Below, piece by piece: positions 8,385-16,620 of a stretch of DNA of 64,000 bases. The DNA comes from Acidipropionibacterium acidipropionici (lineage in GTDB: Bacteria; Actinomycetota; Actinomycetes; Propionibacteriales; Propionibacteriaceae), in the NCBI RefSeq assembly GCF_001441165.1, contig NZ_CP013126.1:2571551-2635550 (forward strand), given 5' to 3'. Under the pieces are notes generated by a model. It ran no database searches, had not been told where the DNA came from, and saw nothing but the letters and a program-made list of their open reading frames with translations. The position numbers and the translations under genes were made by a program. How positions within the stretch are numbered: the stretch's first letter is position 1; every line of letters begins with the position of its first letter.

Positions 8385-9992
8385 ATGACTGAGCCCCTCA
8401 GCACCGCAGTGTCCGGCATCACGCTGTTCGACACCACACTTCGAGACGGGGCCCAGCAGGAGGGGCTTCGTTTCAGCGTCGAGGACAAGTTGCGGATAGC
8501 CCACCTCCTCGACAGTCTCGGACTGGGGCTCATCGAGGGAGGGTGGCCCGGGTCCAACCCCAACGACACCGCCTTCTTCCAGCGCGCCCGCACCGAGCTG
8601 GAGCTCACCGGCTCGCGGCTGGTCGCATTCGGCTCCACCCGCCGGCCGGGGGCCAGGGCCGCCGACGATCCGCTGGTGGCCGCCCTGCGCGAGGCCGCGA
8701 CCCCGGTGGTGTGCCTGGTCGCCAAGAGCGACTCCCGCCACGTCGAGAAGGCGCTGCGGACAACCCTCGACGAGAATCTGGAGATGGTGCGCGACACCGT
8801 CGGCCACCTGGTGGCCGAGGGCCGCGAGGTGATGGTCGACTGCGAGCACTTCTTCGACGGCTACCGTCACGACCCCGCCTACGCCCTCGAGGTGGTGCGC
8901 GCCGCCGCCGAGTCCGGAGCGTCGATCGCGGTGCTGTGCGACACCAACGGCGGGATGATCCCCTCCTTCATCACCGACATCGTCTCCGACGCCGCGGCGG
9001 TCGGCCTGCCGCTGGGCATCCACTGCCACAACGACACCGGCTGCGCGGTGGCCAACTCGATGGCGGCCATGGAGGCCGGCGCGGTCCAGATCCAGGGCAC
9101 CCTCAACGGTTACGGGGAGAGGACCGGCAATGCGGACCTGGTCACCGTGATCGGCAACCTGGAGACCAAGTACGACCTCCGGGTGCTGCCTGAGGGCCGG
9201 CTGGCCGAACTGGCCGGCGTGGCCCACGCGGTGGGCGAGATCGCCAACCAGCTTCCCCAGGCGCGCCAGCCCTACGCCGGCCGGTCGAGCTTCGCCCACA
9301 AGGCGGGACTGCACGCCTCGGCCATCCGCATCGATCCGGACCTGTACCAGCACATCGACCCGGCGGTGGTCGGCAACGACATGAGAATGCTCGTCTCGGG
9401 CATGTCGGGGCGCGCGAATGTGCTGCTGAAGGCCAGCGAGCTGGGCTTCGGGGAGCTCACCCGGGACCAGGCCTCCGAGGTCGTGGAACTGGTCAAGGAG
9501 CGGGAGGTCGACGGCTACTCCTACGAGGCGGCCGACGCCAGCTTCGAGCTTCTGATGCGCGACCACCTGGGGCTGCCCACATCGCCCTTCGAGGTGGTCT
9601 TCTGGCAGGCGAGCTCCCATCAGACGGGACAGGGCCGGGCCAGCACCACTGCGGTGGTCTCGTTGTATCCCACCGACGCACCCGACCGGCTGGCCGGGGC
9701 CACGACCGTCGAGGCGGTCGGCAACGGGCCGGTGCACGCCCTGGACCAGGCCCTGCGCGGCGCCCTGATCGACCACTTCCCGCAGGTGGCGGGGTGCCGT
9801 CTCACCGACTACCGGGTACGGATCCTCGACGACGGGCACGGCACCGACGCCACGGTGCGGGTGCTCATCGACACCGAGATCGACCAGCACATCACCACCG
9901 CCGTCGGGGTGGGCACCGACATCATCGAGGCCAGTTGGGAGGCCCTGAGCGACGCCTACCGGCACGCCCTCGTCAGTGGGATGAAGGTCTGA
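8385..9992 (+). CDS. cimA: Citramalate synthase
   Basis: CimA condenses acetyl-CoA with pyruvate to citramalate, giving 2-oxobutyrate for isoleucine without threonine deaminase. This 535-aa protein has the DRE-TIM barrel signature (FDTTLRDGAQQEGLRFSVED, about residues 16-35), the metal-site LPLGIHCHNDTGCAVAN, and a C-terminal LeuA-dimer-type regulatory domain. The IEGGWPGSNPNDTAFFQRA segment is characteristic of the citramalate synthase group rather than 2-isopropylmalate synthase. The family includes other homocitrate/citramalate-like enzymes, so substrate choice is inferred. It follows ilvE by 9 nt, and the isopropylmalate isomerase and dehydrogenase also present in the window could process citramalate. 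Confidence 0.88.
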   Translation: MTEPLSTAVSGITLFDTTLRDGAQQEGLRFSVEDKLRIAHLLDSLGLGLIEGGWPGSNPNDTAFFQRARTELELTGSRLVAFGSTRRPGARAADDPLVAALREAATPVVCLVAKSDSRHVEKALRTTLDENLEMVRDTVGHLVAEGREVMVDCEHFFDGYRHDPAYALEVVRAAAESGASIAVLCDTNGGMIPSFITDIVSDAAAVGLPLGIHCHNDTGCAVANSMAAMEAGAVQIQGTLNGYGERTGNADLVTVIGNLETKYDLRVLPEGRLAELAGVAHAVGEIANQLPQARQPYAGRSSFAHKAGLHASAIRIDPDLYQHIDPAVVGNDMRMLVSGMSGRANVLLKASELGFGELTRDQASEVVELVKEREVDGYSYEAADASFELLMRDHLGLPTSPFEVVFWQASSHQTGQGRASTTAVVSLYPTDAPDRLAGATTVEAVGNGPVHALDQALRGALIDHFPQVAGCRLTDYRVRILDDGHGTDATVRVLIDTEIDQHITTAVGVGTDIIEASWEALSDAYRHALVSGMKV

Positions 9993-10010
9993 GGGACCGT
10001 CACGGGGCGA

Positions 10011-11285
10011 TCACAGGACGTCGATCACCAGGTCGGCCGGAGGCTCTGGGGCGCCGATCCTGAACGCCCCGGCCAGCGCCTCCTCGGCCCGGGGGATCGC
10101 CTCGGCGGTGTCGGTGAGCAGGGTCGCCAGCGGCTGGCCCGCCACCACCTCGTCGCCGATCTGGGCGGTGAGGTACACCCCGGCGGCGGCCTGGACCGGG
10201 TCCTCCTTGCGGGCCCGTCCCGCTCCCAGGCGCCAGGCGGCCAGCCCGACGTCCATGGCGTCGATACCGGTGAGTGTCCCGTCCGCGGTGGCTACCACGT
10301 CCTGGGAGTGCCGGGCCACCGGCAGCCGGGCATCGGGGTCGCCGCCCTGAGCGCGCACCATCTGGCGCCACACGTCCATCGCGCGGCCCGAACGCAGCAC
10401 CTGCTCGGGGTCGGCGTCCAGCCCGACGGATTCGACCATCCTCCGCGCCAGAGCCAGGGTGAGGGCGACGACGTCGGCGGGGCCACCGCCCTCGAGCACC
10501 TCGATCGCCTCGGCCACCTCCACGCCGTTTCCCGCCGCCCGACCGAGGGGGGCGTCCATCCTGGTGAGCAGGGCCGACGTCGTCACCCCGGCCGCCCGGC
10601 CGAGGTCGACCAGCCGCCGGGCCAGCTCGCGGGAGTCGGCCTCGGTCTTCATGAAGGCGCCCGTTCCCGTCTTGACGTCCAGGACCAGGGCCGAGGTGCC
10701 CTCGGCGATCTTCTTGCTCATGATGGAGGAGGCGATCAGCGGGATCGACTCGACGGTTCCGGTGACGTCGCGCAGGGCGTAGAGCTTCTTGTCGGCCGGG
10801 GCCAGCCCGGGCCCCGCCGCGCAGATCACCGCCCCCACCTCCTCGAGCTGGCGCATCATCTGGTCGTTGGACAGGTCGGCGCGCCAGCCGGGGATGGCCT
10901 CCATCTTGTCCAGGGTGCCGCCGGTGTGGCCTAGCCCCCTCCCCGACAGCTGGGGCACCGCCGCCCCGCAGGCGGCCACCAGAGGAGCCAGGGGAAGGGT
11001 GATCTTGTCGCCCACTCCGCCGGTCGAGTGCTTGTCGACGGTCGGCCGCGACAGGCCGGAGAAGTCGAGGCGCTCCCCGGAGGCGATCATCGCCGCCGTC
11101 CAGCGCGACAGCTCCCGGTGGTCGAGCCCCTGGAAGAAGATCGCCATCGCCATGGCCGACATCTGCTCGTCGGCCACGAACCCGCTGATGTAGGCGTCCA
11201 GAAGCCAGTCGATCTGCTCGTCGTCGAGTCTGAGACCGGACCTCTTGGACCTGATGAGGTCCACCACATCGAATTGGGCAGTCAT
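10011..11285 (-). CDS. deoA: Thymidine (pyrimidine-nucleoside) phosphorylase
   Basis: This 424-aa enzyme phosphorolyses thymidine or deoxyuridine to the base and 2-deoxyribose-1-phosphate. It shows the family signatures SGRGLGHTGGTLDKMEAIPG (about residues 106-125) and KHSTGGVGDK (phosphate site, about residues 80-89). The middle includes VLDVKTGTGAFMKT and the C-terminal dimer domain AWRLGAGRARKEDPVQ. The start at 11285 is supported by its MTAQFDVVDLI opening and by AATACT about 7 nt upstream on the minus strand, as for a leaderless mRNA. The much longer upstream reading in this frame lies antisense to the FAH gene and is not real. It is divergent from the FAH-family gene with only 36 bp between the starts. 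Confidence 0.94.
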   Translation of the reverse strand: MTAQFDVVDLIRSKRSGLRLDDEQIDWLLDAYISGFVADEQMSAMAMAIFFQGLDHRELSRWTAAMIASGERLDFSGLSRPTVDKHSTGGVGDKITLPLAPLVAACGAAVPQLSGRGLGHTGGTLDKMEAIPGWRADLSNDQMMRQLEEVGAVICAAGPGLAPADKKLYALRDVTGTVESIPLIASSIMSKKIAEGTSALVLDVKTGTGAFMKTEADSRELARRLVDLGRAAGVTTSALLTRMDAPLGRAAGNGVEVAEAIEVLEGGGPADVVALTLALARRMVESVGLDADPEQVLRSGRAMDVWRQMVRAQGGDPDARLPVARHSQDVVATADGTLTGIDAMDVGLAAWRLGAGRARKEDPVQAAAGVYLTAQIGDEVVAGQPLATLLTDTAEAIPRAEEALAGAFRIGAPEPPADLVIDVL

Positions 11286-11321
11286 GGCGGTCAGTATTCC
11301 AGCCTCGATACGCTGGGGGCC
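11286..11321. promoter_or_regulatory. 36-bp divergent promoter region (deoA / FAH gene)
   Basis: The whole region between two divergent start codons is 36 bp. On the plus strand, a TACGCT -10-like box lies 7 nt before the FAH ATG. On the minus strand, AATACT lies about 7 nt before the deoA ATG. If both are used, the -35 zone of each promoter falls inside the other gene, so the two promoters overlap and probably compete. Confidence 0.5.
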
Positions 11322-12122
11322 ATGCGCATCGCTCGTTTCGTCCCCACCGGAGCAGATCCCGCCTTCGGGATCGTCGAACTGGCCGCTGATCAGGGCGACC
11401 ATCCCGACACCATCGCGGTCATCACCGGCGACCCGGTGGCCGGCCCGGTCCAGTACACAGGTGCCCGGCACGATCTCGCCGATGTGAGACTGCTGGCCCC
11501 GGTCATCCCGCGCAGCAAGGTGGTGGGGGTCGGGCGCAACTACGCCGAGCACGCCGCCGAGCTGGGAAACGAGACCCCCGCCGAGCCGCTGATCTTCCTC
11601 AAGCCCAACACCTCGGTGATCGGCCAGGACGAGGCCGTCATCCGGCCGAGCTTCACCGAGGATCTGCACTACGAGGGGGAGCTGGCGGTGGTGATCGGCC
11701 GCATCTGCAAGGAGGTGCCGCCGGAACGGGCCCAGGAGGCGATCTTCGGATTCACCGTGGCCAATGACGTCACGGCCCGCGATCTGCAGTCCCGCGACGG
11801 GCAGTGGACCCGAGCCAAGGGGTGCGACACCTTCTGCCCGATCGGCCCGTGGATGGTGACCCACCTGTCGGTCTCCGAGGCGCAGAACCTGAGCATCACC
11901 ACCCGGCTGGACGGCCAGGTCGTCCAGCGCGGCAACACGAGTCAGATGGTGCACCCGATCCCCGAACTCATCAGCTACACCAGCTCCTTCATGACCCTGC
12001 TTCCCGGCGACGTCATCCTCACCGGCACTCCCGCGGGGGTCGGTCCCATGGCTCCGGGGCAGCGCGTCGAGGTGGAGATCGACGGCGTGGGCACGCTGTC
12101 GAACACCGTGGTTGCGGGCTGA
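11322..12122 (+). CDS. Fumarylacetoacetate hydrolase family protein
   Basis: This 266-aa FAH-fold protein belongs to the family that includes 2-hydroxyhepta-2,4-diene-1,7-dioate isomerases, acylpyruvases and oxaloacetate tautomerases. The core sequence runs KVVGVGRNYAEHAAELG (about residues 67-83), then the metal-binding EDLHYEGELAVVIG (about residues 109-122), VANDVTARDLQ and the C-terminal GDVILTGTPAGVGPM. Two acidic residues in YEGELA and the D of NDVTARD form the expected Mg2+ site. The physiological substrate cannot be told from sequence. In M. tuberculosis, as I recall, the equivalent gene sits between leuB and gltX; here gltX is not next to it. Confidence 0.85.
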   Translation: MRIARFVPTGADPAFGIVELAADQGDHPDTIAVITGDPVAGPVQYTGARHDLADVRLLAPVIPRSKVVGVGRNYAEHAAELGNETPAEPLIFLKPNTSVIGQDEAVIRPSFTEDLHYEGELAVVIGRICKEVPPERAQEAIFGFTVANDVTARDLQSRDGQWTRAKGCDTFCPIGPWMVTHLSVSEAQNLSITTRLDGQVVQRGNTSQMVHPIPELISYTSSFMTLLPGDVILTGTPAGVGPMAPGQRVEVEIDGVGTLSNTVVAG

Positions 12123-12127
12123 GGGCG

Positions 12128-13072
12128 ATGGGCACCAGTCGCGATCTGGCCGGGGCGGGCCCGGCCGACCCCGAGTCGCGTGTCGACTACTCCCAGGTGC
12201 TTCGGAGCCCCGACCAGGGACCGGCCCTCGGGGTGGTGGGGATCGCCGGGGCCCTGGCCGGCTACGCGCTGATCGTCCCCGTCGTCCTCCAGCTGCTGCT
12301 GGGAGCCGGCTGGCTGGTGAGCGGCCGCACCGTGACCTTCGCGGCCTACCAGGCCAGCGCCACCAGCTACGAGACCGTCTGGGGTCTCGTCTCGACCCAC
12401 CTGGCCCTGGCCTGCCTCATCCCGGTGGTCCTGGTGCTGGCGCGATACCTGCACCGCAGGGCACCGCGCTGGATGTGCTCGGTCCAACCGGGTATGCGCT
12501 GGCGGTTCCTGCTTCTGGTGGTCCTGGTGGCCGCCGTGGTGCTCAATCTCACCCAGGTCCTCGCCAGGGGAGGGGAGCCCTACCACTTCTCGGTGCCCTC
12601 GATGTGGTGGCTGTGGATCCTGGCCATCCTCGTCACCTCCCCGCTCCAGGCTGCCGCGGAGGAGTTCTTCTTCCGCGGCTACCTGATGGGTGCGCTGGGC
12701 TGCCTGGGACTCAACAAGTGGCTCGCGGCCCTCGGCTCGGCCCTGGTCTTCGCGCTTTTCCACGGCACCCAGAACGTGTGGCTCTTCGTCGACCGGTTCG
12801 CCTTCGGCCTGGCGGCCGGCCTCCTGGTGATCCTCACCGGCGGCCTGGAGGCGGGCATCGCGGCGCACACGGTCAACAACCTGTTCGCCTTCGGCTATGC
12901 GGTCTTTCAGGGCGGGGCCTCCCAGGCCCGCGGGGTCACCTTCATGGGAATGGTCGACGCCGCCTGGGATGTCGGAGGATTCGTCTGCGTGGCGGTGGCC
13001 GCATGGTCGGTGGGGCGTGGGATGAAGGTCGCCAGGCGCACCCCGGACAGGACGGCGCAGGCCTTCCGGTGA
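12128..13072 (+). CDS. CPBP-family intramembrane metalloprotease (CAAX protease-like)
   Basis: This 314-aa polytopic membrane protein carries the CPBP/Abi signature: the EEFFFRGYLMG motif (EExxxR, about residues 178-188), a downstream FALFHGTQN (FxxxH, about residues 210-218) and a late HTVNNLFAF segment (HxxxN/D). These Glu and His residues bind zinc in Rce1-type enzymes. Several hydrophobic helices surround the motifs. Targets of bacterial CPBP proteases are seldom known; some process bacteriocin-like peptides. The start has GAGGG immediately upstream and is 5 nt after the FAH gene stop, so the two genes are probably cotranscribed. Confidence 0.85.
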   Translation: MGTSRDLAGAGPADPESRVDYSQVLRSPDQGPALGVVGIAGALAGYALIVPVVLQLLLGAGWLVSGRTVTFAAYQASATSYETVWGLVSTHLALACLIPVVLVLARYLHRRAPRWMCSVQPGMRWRFLLLVVLVAAVVLNLTQVLARGGEPYHFSVPSMWWLWILAILVTSPLQAAAEEFFFRGYLMGALGCLGLNKWLAALGSALVFALFHGTQNVWLFVDRFAFGLAAGLLVILTGGLEAGIAAHTVNNLFAFGYAVFQGGASQARGVTFMGMVDAAWDVGGFVCVAVAAWSVGRGMKVARRTPDRTAQAFR

Positions 13073-13101
13073 CCCGCCCCGGGGCCCGTCATGGCGCCGA
13101 T

Positions 13102-13131
13102 TTGCCGAGTGCGGGCAAAGCTTGCTAACGT
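13102..13131 (+). promoter_or_regulatory. Promoter of tRNA-Gln
   Basis: A TTGCCG -35 element (13102-13107) is separated by 18 nt from a TAACGT -10 element (13126-13131) with a TGC extension. The tRNA begins about 45 nt further on. The region between the CPBP gene and the tRNA holds nothing else I can recognise. Confidence 0.6.
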
Positions 13132-13175
13132 TCTACGTCGTTGCGCCACTCCGGTTCGCCGGGGAGGAACGACAG

Positions 13176-13247
13176 TGGGGTATGGGGTAATTGGCAGCCC
13201 GACTGATTCTGGTTCAGTTAGTCCAGGTTCGAGTCCTGGTACCCCAG
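13176..13247 (+). tRNA. tRNA-Gln (anticodon CTG)
   Basis: The acceptor strand TGGGGTA pairs with TACCCCA. The D arm, the anticodon arm (ACTGA-TTCTGGT-TCAGT, anticodon CTG) and the T arm (CCAGG-TTCGAGT-CCTGG) all fold cleanly. The discriminator is G. CCA is not encoded. It lies beside tRNA-Glu, as in other actinobacteria where both flank gltX. Confidence 0.95.
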
Positions 13248-13269
13248 CTCTGAAGGAGACGCGGAGTGA

Positions 13270-13300
13270 TTGGCGGAAGAGCCGATCGAACTGCTAAACT
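13270..13300 (+). promoter_or_regulatory. Probable promoter of tRNA-Glu
   Basis: TTGGCG (13270-13275) and TAAACT (13295-13300) are 19 nt apart and precede tRNA-Glu. A small hairpin (GCTGGG...CCCAGC) follows at about 13307-13323. No terminator is visible after tRNA-Gln, so the two tRNAs may also be read together. Confidence 0.45.
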
Positions 13301-13381
13301 TTCGGAGCTGGGTGAATCCCAGCAGACAAATGAATACATCCCTTCCGTCGAAGGCCATTCGATGGACACAGAGATGAACTT

Positions 13382-13457
13382 GGCCCCGTAGTGCAGCGGC
13401 CTAGCACGCGGCCCTCTCAAGGCTGAAACGGCGGTTCGAATCCGCTCGGGGCTACCA
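13382..13457 (+). tRNA. tRNA-Glu (anticodon CTC)
   Basis: GGCCCCG pairs with CGGGGCT (a G-U at the end). The anticodon arm is CGGCC-CTCTCAA-GGCTG with anticodon CTC. The T loop is TTCGAAT. The discriminator A at 13454 is followed by an encoded CCA (13455-13457). A strong hairpin terminator follows. Confidence 0.95.
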
Positions 13458-13461
13458 CAGC

Positions 13462-13493
13462 AAAAGGCCCGGACCTCACGGTCCGGGCCTTTT
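13462..13493 (+). terminator. Terminator after tRNA-Glu
   Basis: A perfect 14-bp inverted repeat, AAAAGGCCCGGACC and its complement, surrounds a TCAC loop, with the right arm ending in TTTT. This is a good intrinsic terminator for the tRNA transcript. By symmetry it could also act on the minus strand. Confidence 0.85.
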
Positions 13494-13578
13494 GCCGGTC
13501 CTCTGAATCGGATTCGAATGGGCTTCAGATGCAAGCTCATGGGGCTGACGCCGGGGCCTCAGCAGGTAGGGGGCGCCG

Positions 13579-14298
13579 TCATTCCGCCGATCGGCGCAGC
13601 ACCTCAGAGAGCCGATCCGCGGCGGCCATGACGGCCGGGGCGTGGATCCGGCCGGGCTGACGGGTCAGCCTCTCGATGGGGCCGGACACCGAGACCGCCG
13701 CGATCACCTTGCCCGAGGGGGAGCGCACCGGCGCCGAGACCGAGGCCACGCCCGACTCGCGTTCCCCGACCGACTGGGACCAGCCACGCTTGCGCACGGC
13801 CGCCAGGGTCACCGCGGAGAAGGCCGAGTGGGCCAGGCTGCGCTGGATGCGGTCCGAGTCCTCCCAGGCCAGAAGGATCTGCGCCGCGGATCCGGCGTCC
13901 ATCGACATCACTGTGCCGACCGGAATGGTGTCGCGAAGGCCCGTGGGGCGTTCGGCGGCCGCCACGCAGACCCTGCTCTCGCCCTGGCGGCGGTACAGCT
14001 GGGCGGACTCGCCGGTGATGTCCCGCAGCCTGGCCAGGATCGGCCCAGAGGCGGCGAGCAGACGGTCCTCCCCTGCCGCGGCGGCCAGTTCGGCCAGTCG
14101 CGGGCCGAGGATGAAGCGACCCTGGAGATCGCGTCCGACGAAACGATGGTGCTCAAGGGCGCGGGCCAGCCGATGGGCGGTCGGGCGAGCCAGCCCGGTC
14201 GCCTGAACGAGCCCTGCCAGACTCGCCGGACCCGTCTCCAGCGCGGCCATCACCAGCGCCGCCTTGTCGAGGACTCCGACCCCACTTGAATTGTCCAT
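13579..14298 (-). CDS. IclR-family regulator of leucine synthesis (NdgR/LtbR-like)
   Basis: This 239-aa IclR-family protein has an N-terminal winged helix-turn-helix (ALVMAALETGPASLAGLVQ, then ATGLARPTAHRLARALEHH, about residues 14-50) and a C-terminal GAF-like effector domain (GTVMSMDAGSAAQILLAWED, then GVASVSAPVRSPSGKVIAAV). Its place divergent to leuCD, 94 bp away, is that of NdgR in streptomycetes and LtbR in corynebacteria, which control leuCD and other branched-chain genes. By analogy it probably acts on leuCD and perhaps leuB or ilvE. The effector is not known from sequence. The ATG at 14298 gives the standard length. Confidence 0.85.
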   Translation of the reverse strand: MDNSSGVGVLDKAALVMAALETGPASLAGLVQATGLARPTAHRLARALEHHRFVGRDLQGRFILGPRLAELAAAAGEDRLLAASGPILARLRDITGESAQLYRRQGESRVCVAAAERPTGLRDTIPVGTVMSMDAGSAAQILLAWEDSDRIQRSLAHSAFSAVTLAAVRKRGWSQSVGERESGVASVSAPVRSPSGKVIAAVSVSGPIERLTRQPGRIHAPAVMAAADRLSEVLRRSAE

Positions 14299-14301
14299 AT
14301 G

Positions 14302-14326
14302 TCAAGATTAGCGTCTCAGTTCTTGA
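14302..14326. promoter_or_regulatory. Candidate regulator operator between the IclR gene and leuC
   Basis: The inverted repeat TCAAGA-N13-TCTTGA (14302-14307 and 14321-14326) lies just outside the regulator's ATG and about 70 bp upstream of leuC. Its half-site spacing (19 bp, nearly two turns) suits a dimeric or tetrameric IclR protein. The right half-site overlaps a possible TTGATC -35 element for leuC (14323-14328). A GC hairpin (GGCCCCC...GGGGGCC) follows at about 14352-14372. Confidence 0.5.
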
Positions 14327-14392
14327 TCGGCCAGCCACAATGTCGGTATCGGCCCCCGGTACGCGGGGGCCGCAGCGCAGAAAGGGAGTGAG

Positions 14393-15808
14393 ATGGGCCG
14401 CACACTCAGCGAGAAGCTGTGGGATGCCCACGTCGTTCACAAGGGAGAGGCGGGGGAGCCGGACCTCCTCTACATCGACCTCCACCTCGTCCACGAGGTG
14501 ACCAGTCCTCAGGCCTTCGAGGGCCTGCGACTGGCTGGGCGCGGCGTGCGCCGACCCGATCTCACGATGGCCACCGAGGATCACAACATCCCGACCCTCA
14601 ACATCGACAGGCCCATCGCCGACCCGGTCTCCCGGGCCCAGGTGGAGACCCTGCGGAAGAACGCCGCCGACTTCGGCGTGCCGATCCACTCCCTGGGCGA
14701 CGCGGACCAGGGCGTCGTGCACATCATCGGCCCCCAGCTCGGGCTCACCCAGCCCGGCATGACGATCGTGTGCGGCGACTCCCACACCTCCACCCACGGG
14801 GCCTTCGGGGCGCTGGCGTTCGGCATCGGCACCTCCGAGGTCGAGCACGTCCTGGCGACTCAGACCCTGCCCCAGGCGCGGCCGAAGACCATGGCCGTGA
14901 CCGTCAACGGGCAGCTGCCCGAGGGTGTGACGCCCAAGGACCTGGTACTCACCCTGATCTCCGAGGTCGGGACCGGCGGCGGCCAGGGGTACATGGTCGA
15001 GTACCGCGGCGAGGCCTTCGAGACCATGTCGATGGAAGGCCGCATGACGGTCTGCAATATGTCCATCGAATGGGGCGCCAAGGCCGGCATGGTGGCCCCC
15101 GACGAGACCGCCTTCGCCTACGTCAAGGGCCGTCCCCACGCCCCCCAGGGCGAGCAGTGGGAGCAGGCCGTCGCCTACTGGAAGACGCTGCGCACGGACG
15201 AGGACGCCGTCTTCGACCGTGAGATCGTCCTGGACGCCTCGCAGATCTCGCCCTTCGTCACCTGGGGCACCAACCCCGGTCAGGGGGTGCCGCTGGCCGG
15301 CGCCGTGCCGGCCGTCGAGGACTTCTCCGACGAGGTGGCCCGCAGCTCCGCCGAACGGGCCCTCCAGTACATGGACCTGAAGCCCGGCACACCGATGCGC
15401 GAGATCATCATCGACACCGTCTTCCTCGGCTCCTGCACCAACGGGCGCATCGAGGACCTGCGGCTGGCCGCGGAGGTCATCAAGGGCCACAAGGTGGCTG
15501 AGGGCACCCGGATGCTCGTCGTCCCCGGCTCTGCGCGGGTCCGCCTCCAGGCGATGGAGGAGGGCCTGGACAAGGTCTTCACCGACGCCGGAGCCGAATG
15601 GCGCGGTGCGGGCTGCTCGATGTGTCTGGGCATGAATCCCGACCAGCTGTCACCGGGGGAGCGGTCGGCCTCCACCTCGAACCGCAACTTCGAGGGACGC
15701 CAGGGCCGAGGCGGCCGGACCCACCTCGTCTCCCCGCCCGTGGCCGCAGCCACCGCCGTCACCGGGCACCTGTCCTCACCCGCCGATCTCGTTGCCGTGG
15801 AGGCCTGA
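14393..15808 (+). CDS. leuC: 3-isopropylmalate dehydratase large subunit
   Basis: LeuC carries the [4Fe-4S] cluster of isopropylmalate isomerase, which converts 2- to 3-isopropylmalate. At 471 aa it is full length. Early sequence [20 protein letters not shown] is typical. The cluster cysteines are seen in [13 protein letters not shown] (about residues 344-356) and in [12 protein letters not shown] (about residues 405-416). The start has AAAGGGAGTGAG just upstream. leuD starts 3 nt after the stop. In the citramalate route this enzyme would also interconvert citramalate and methylmalate. Confidence 0.97.
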   Translation: MGRTLSEKLWDAHVVHKGEAGEPDLLYIDLHLVHEVTSPQAFEGLRLAGRGVRRPDLTMATEDHNIPTLNIDRPIADPVSRAQVETLRKNAADFGVPIHSLGDADQGVVHIIGPQLGLTQPGMTIVCGDSHTSTHGAFGALAFGIGTSEVEHVLATQTLPQARPKTMAVTVNGQLPEGVTPKDLVLTLISEVGTGGGQGYMVEYRGEAFETMSMEGRMTVCNMSIEWGAKAGMVAPDETAFAYVKGRPHAPQGEQWEQAVAYWKTLRTDEDAVFDREIVLDASQISPFVTWGTNPGQGVPLAGAVPAVEDFSDEVARSSAERALQYMDLKPGTPMREIIIDTVFLGSCTNGRIEDLRLAAEVIKGHKVAEGTRMLVVPGSARVRLQAMEEGLDKVFTDAGAEWRGAGCSMCLGMNPDQLSPGERSASTSNRNFEGRQGRGGRTHLVSPPVAAATAVTGHLSSPADLVAVEA

Positions 15809-15811
15809 GCC

Positions 15812-16402
15812 ATGGAGAAGTTCACCACCCATACCGGAGTCCCCGTTCCGCTGCGCCGCAGCAACGTCGACACCGACCAGATCATCCCCGCCGTCTACCT
15901 CAAGCGGATCACCCGCACCGGATTCGAGGACGGCCTGTTCTCCGCCTGGCGCAAGGACCCCGAGTTCGTGCTCAACCAGCCCGCCTGGAAGAACGGCTCC
16001 ATCCTCATCCCCGGCCCCGACTTCGGCACCGGATCCTCCCGCGAGCACGCCGTCTGGGCACTCCAGAACTACGGCTTCAAGGTGGTCATCGGGTCGCGCT
16101 TCGGTGACATCTTCCGCAACAACTCGGGCAAGGCCGGCCTGGTCATCGCCACCGTCGACCAGCAGGTCGTCGAGAGACTGTGGGACTGGACCGAGCAGCA
16201 CGCCGGGGAGCCGATCACCGTCGACCTGGTCGCACGCACCGTCGCCGTCGGCGAGACGACCTACCCCTTCGAGATCGACGAGTTCACCCGCCATCGCCTC
16301 CTGGAGGGCCTCGACGAGATCGGCTCGACCCTGCAGAACGCCCAGCGGATCGACGAGTACGAGGCAGCCAGACTGCCGTTCAAGCCGGTCACGGTGCTTT
16401 AG
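15812..16402 (+). CDS. leuD: 3-isopropylmalate dehydratase small subunit
   Basis: LeuD is the swivel-domain subunit that completes the isopropylmalate isomerase active site. At 196 aa it is full length. The diagnostic [19 protein letters not shown] motif sits at about residues 72-90, and the N-terminus [19 protein letters not shown] is typical. It is coupled to leuC by a 3-nt gap with the Shine-Dalgarno inside the leuC end. The stop is followed at once by a palindrome and the mosaic repeat described for 16405-16525. Confidence 0.97.
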   Translation: MEKFTTHTGVPVPLRRSNVDTDQIIPAVYLKRITRTGFEDGLFSAWRKDPEFVLNQPAWKNGSILIPGPDFGTGSSREHAVWALQNYGFKVVIGSRFGDIFRNNSGKAGLVIATVDQQVVERLWDWTEQHAGEPITVDLVARTVAVGETTYPFEIDEFTRHRLLEGLDEIGSTLQNAQRIDEYEAARLPFKPVTVL

Positions 16403-16404
16403 GA

Positions 16405-16525
16405 AGGGGGGTCGACCCCTCCACGTCGCTTCGCTCCTGCCTCCCCGAGCGGGTCGGGTCTGCGATCGCGTCCGGCGGCCCCCCCTTCGCTCGCGCAGGC
16501 GCTCGCTACCCCTCGTAGCAGCAGC
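16405..16525 (+). repeat. Dispersed intergenic mosaic repeat, copy 1
   Basis: The element starts 3 nt after the leuD stop with a palindrome centred on TCGA (16405-16420). It then carries a module at 16437-16459 that is an exact 23-nt match, inverted, to 56883-56905. A second module at 16484-16507 matches 23 of 24 nt of the inverse of 56994-57017. A CCCCTCGTAGCAGCAG end resembles copies at 21512 and 56980. No coding potential is evident. Function is unknown. Confidence 0.75.
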
Positions 16526-16526
16526 T

Positions 16527-16560
16527 GACCCCCGTCGTCCCTGTGGACGGCGGGGGTCTT
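16527..16560 (+). terminator. Terminator of leuCD
   Basis: A perfect 14-bp stem pairs GACCCCCGTCGTCC (16527-16540) with its complement (16545-16558) around a CTGT loop, followed by TT. It lies downstream of the repeat element, so the repeat would be transcribed as the leuCD 3' end. Confidence 0.75.
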
Positions 16561-16620
16561 CCGCGTCCGGACCCCGCTGAGGCGGTAGGTTGTGGCGCGA
16601 CGCCGAATGAGGAGGAATCC

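Noticed and set aside
11286-11954. Long N-terminal extension of thymidine phosphorylase
   Set aside because: It is antisense to the FAH gene, while the family's normal start and a promoter are found at 11285.
14341-14392. Leucine leader peptide upstream of leuC
   Set aside because: The short frame from 14340 has no Leu codon cluster and does not stop before the leuC start region.
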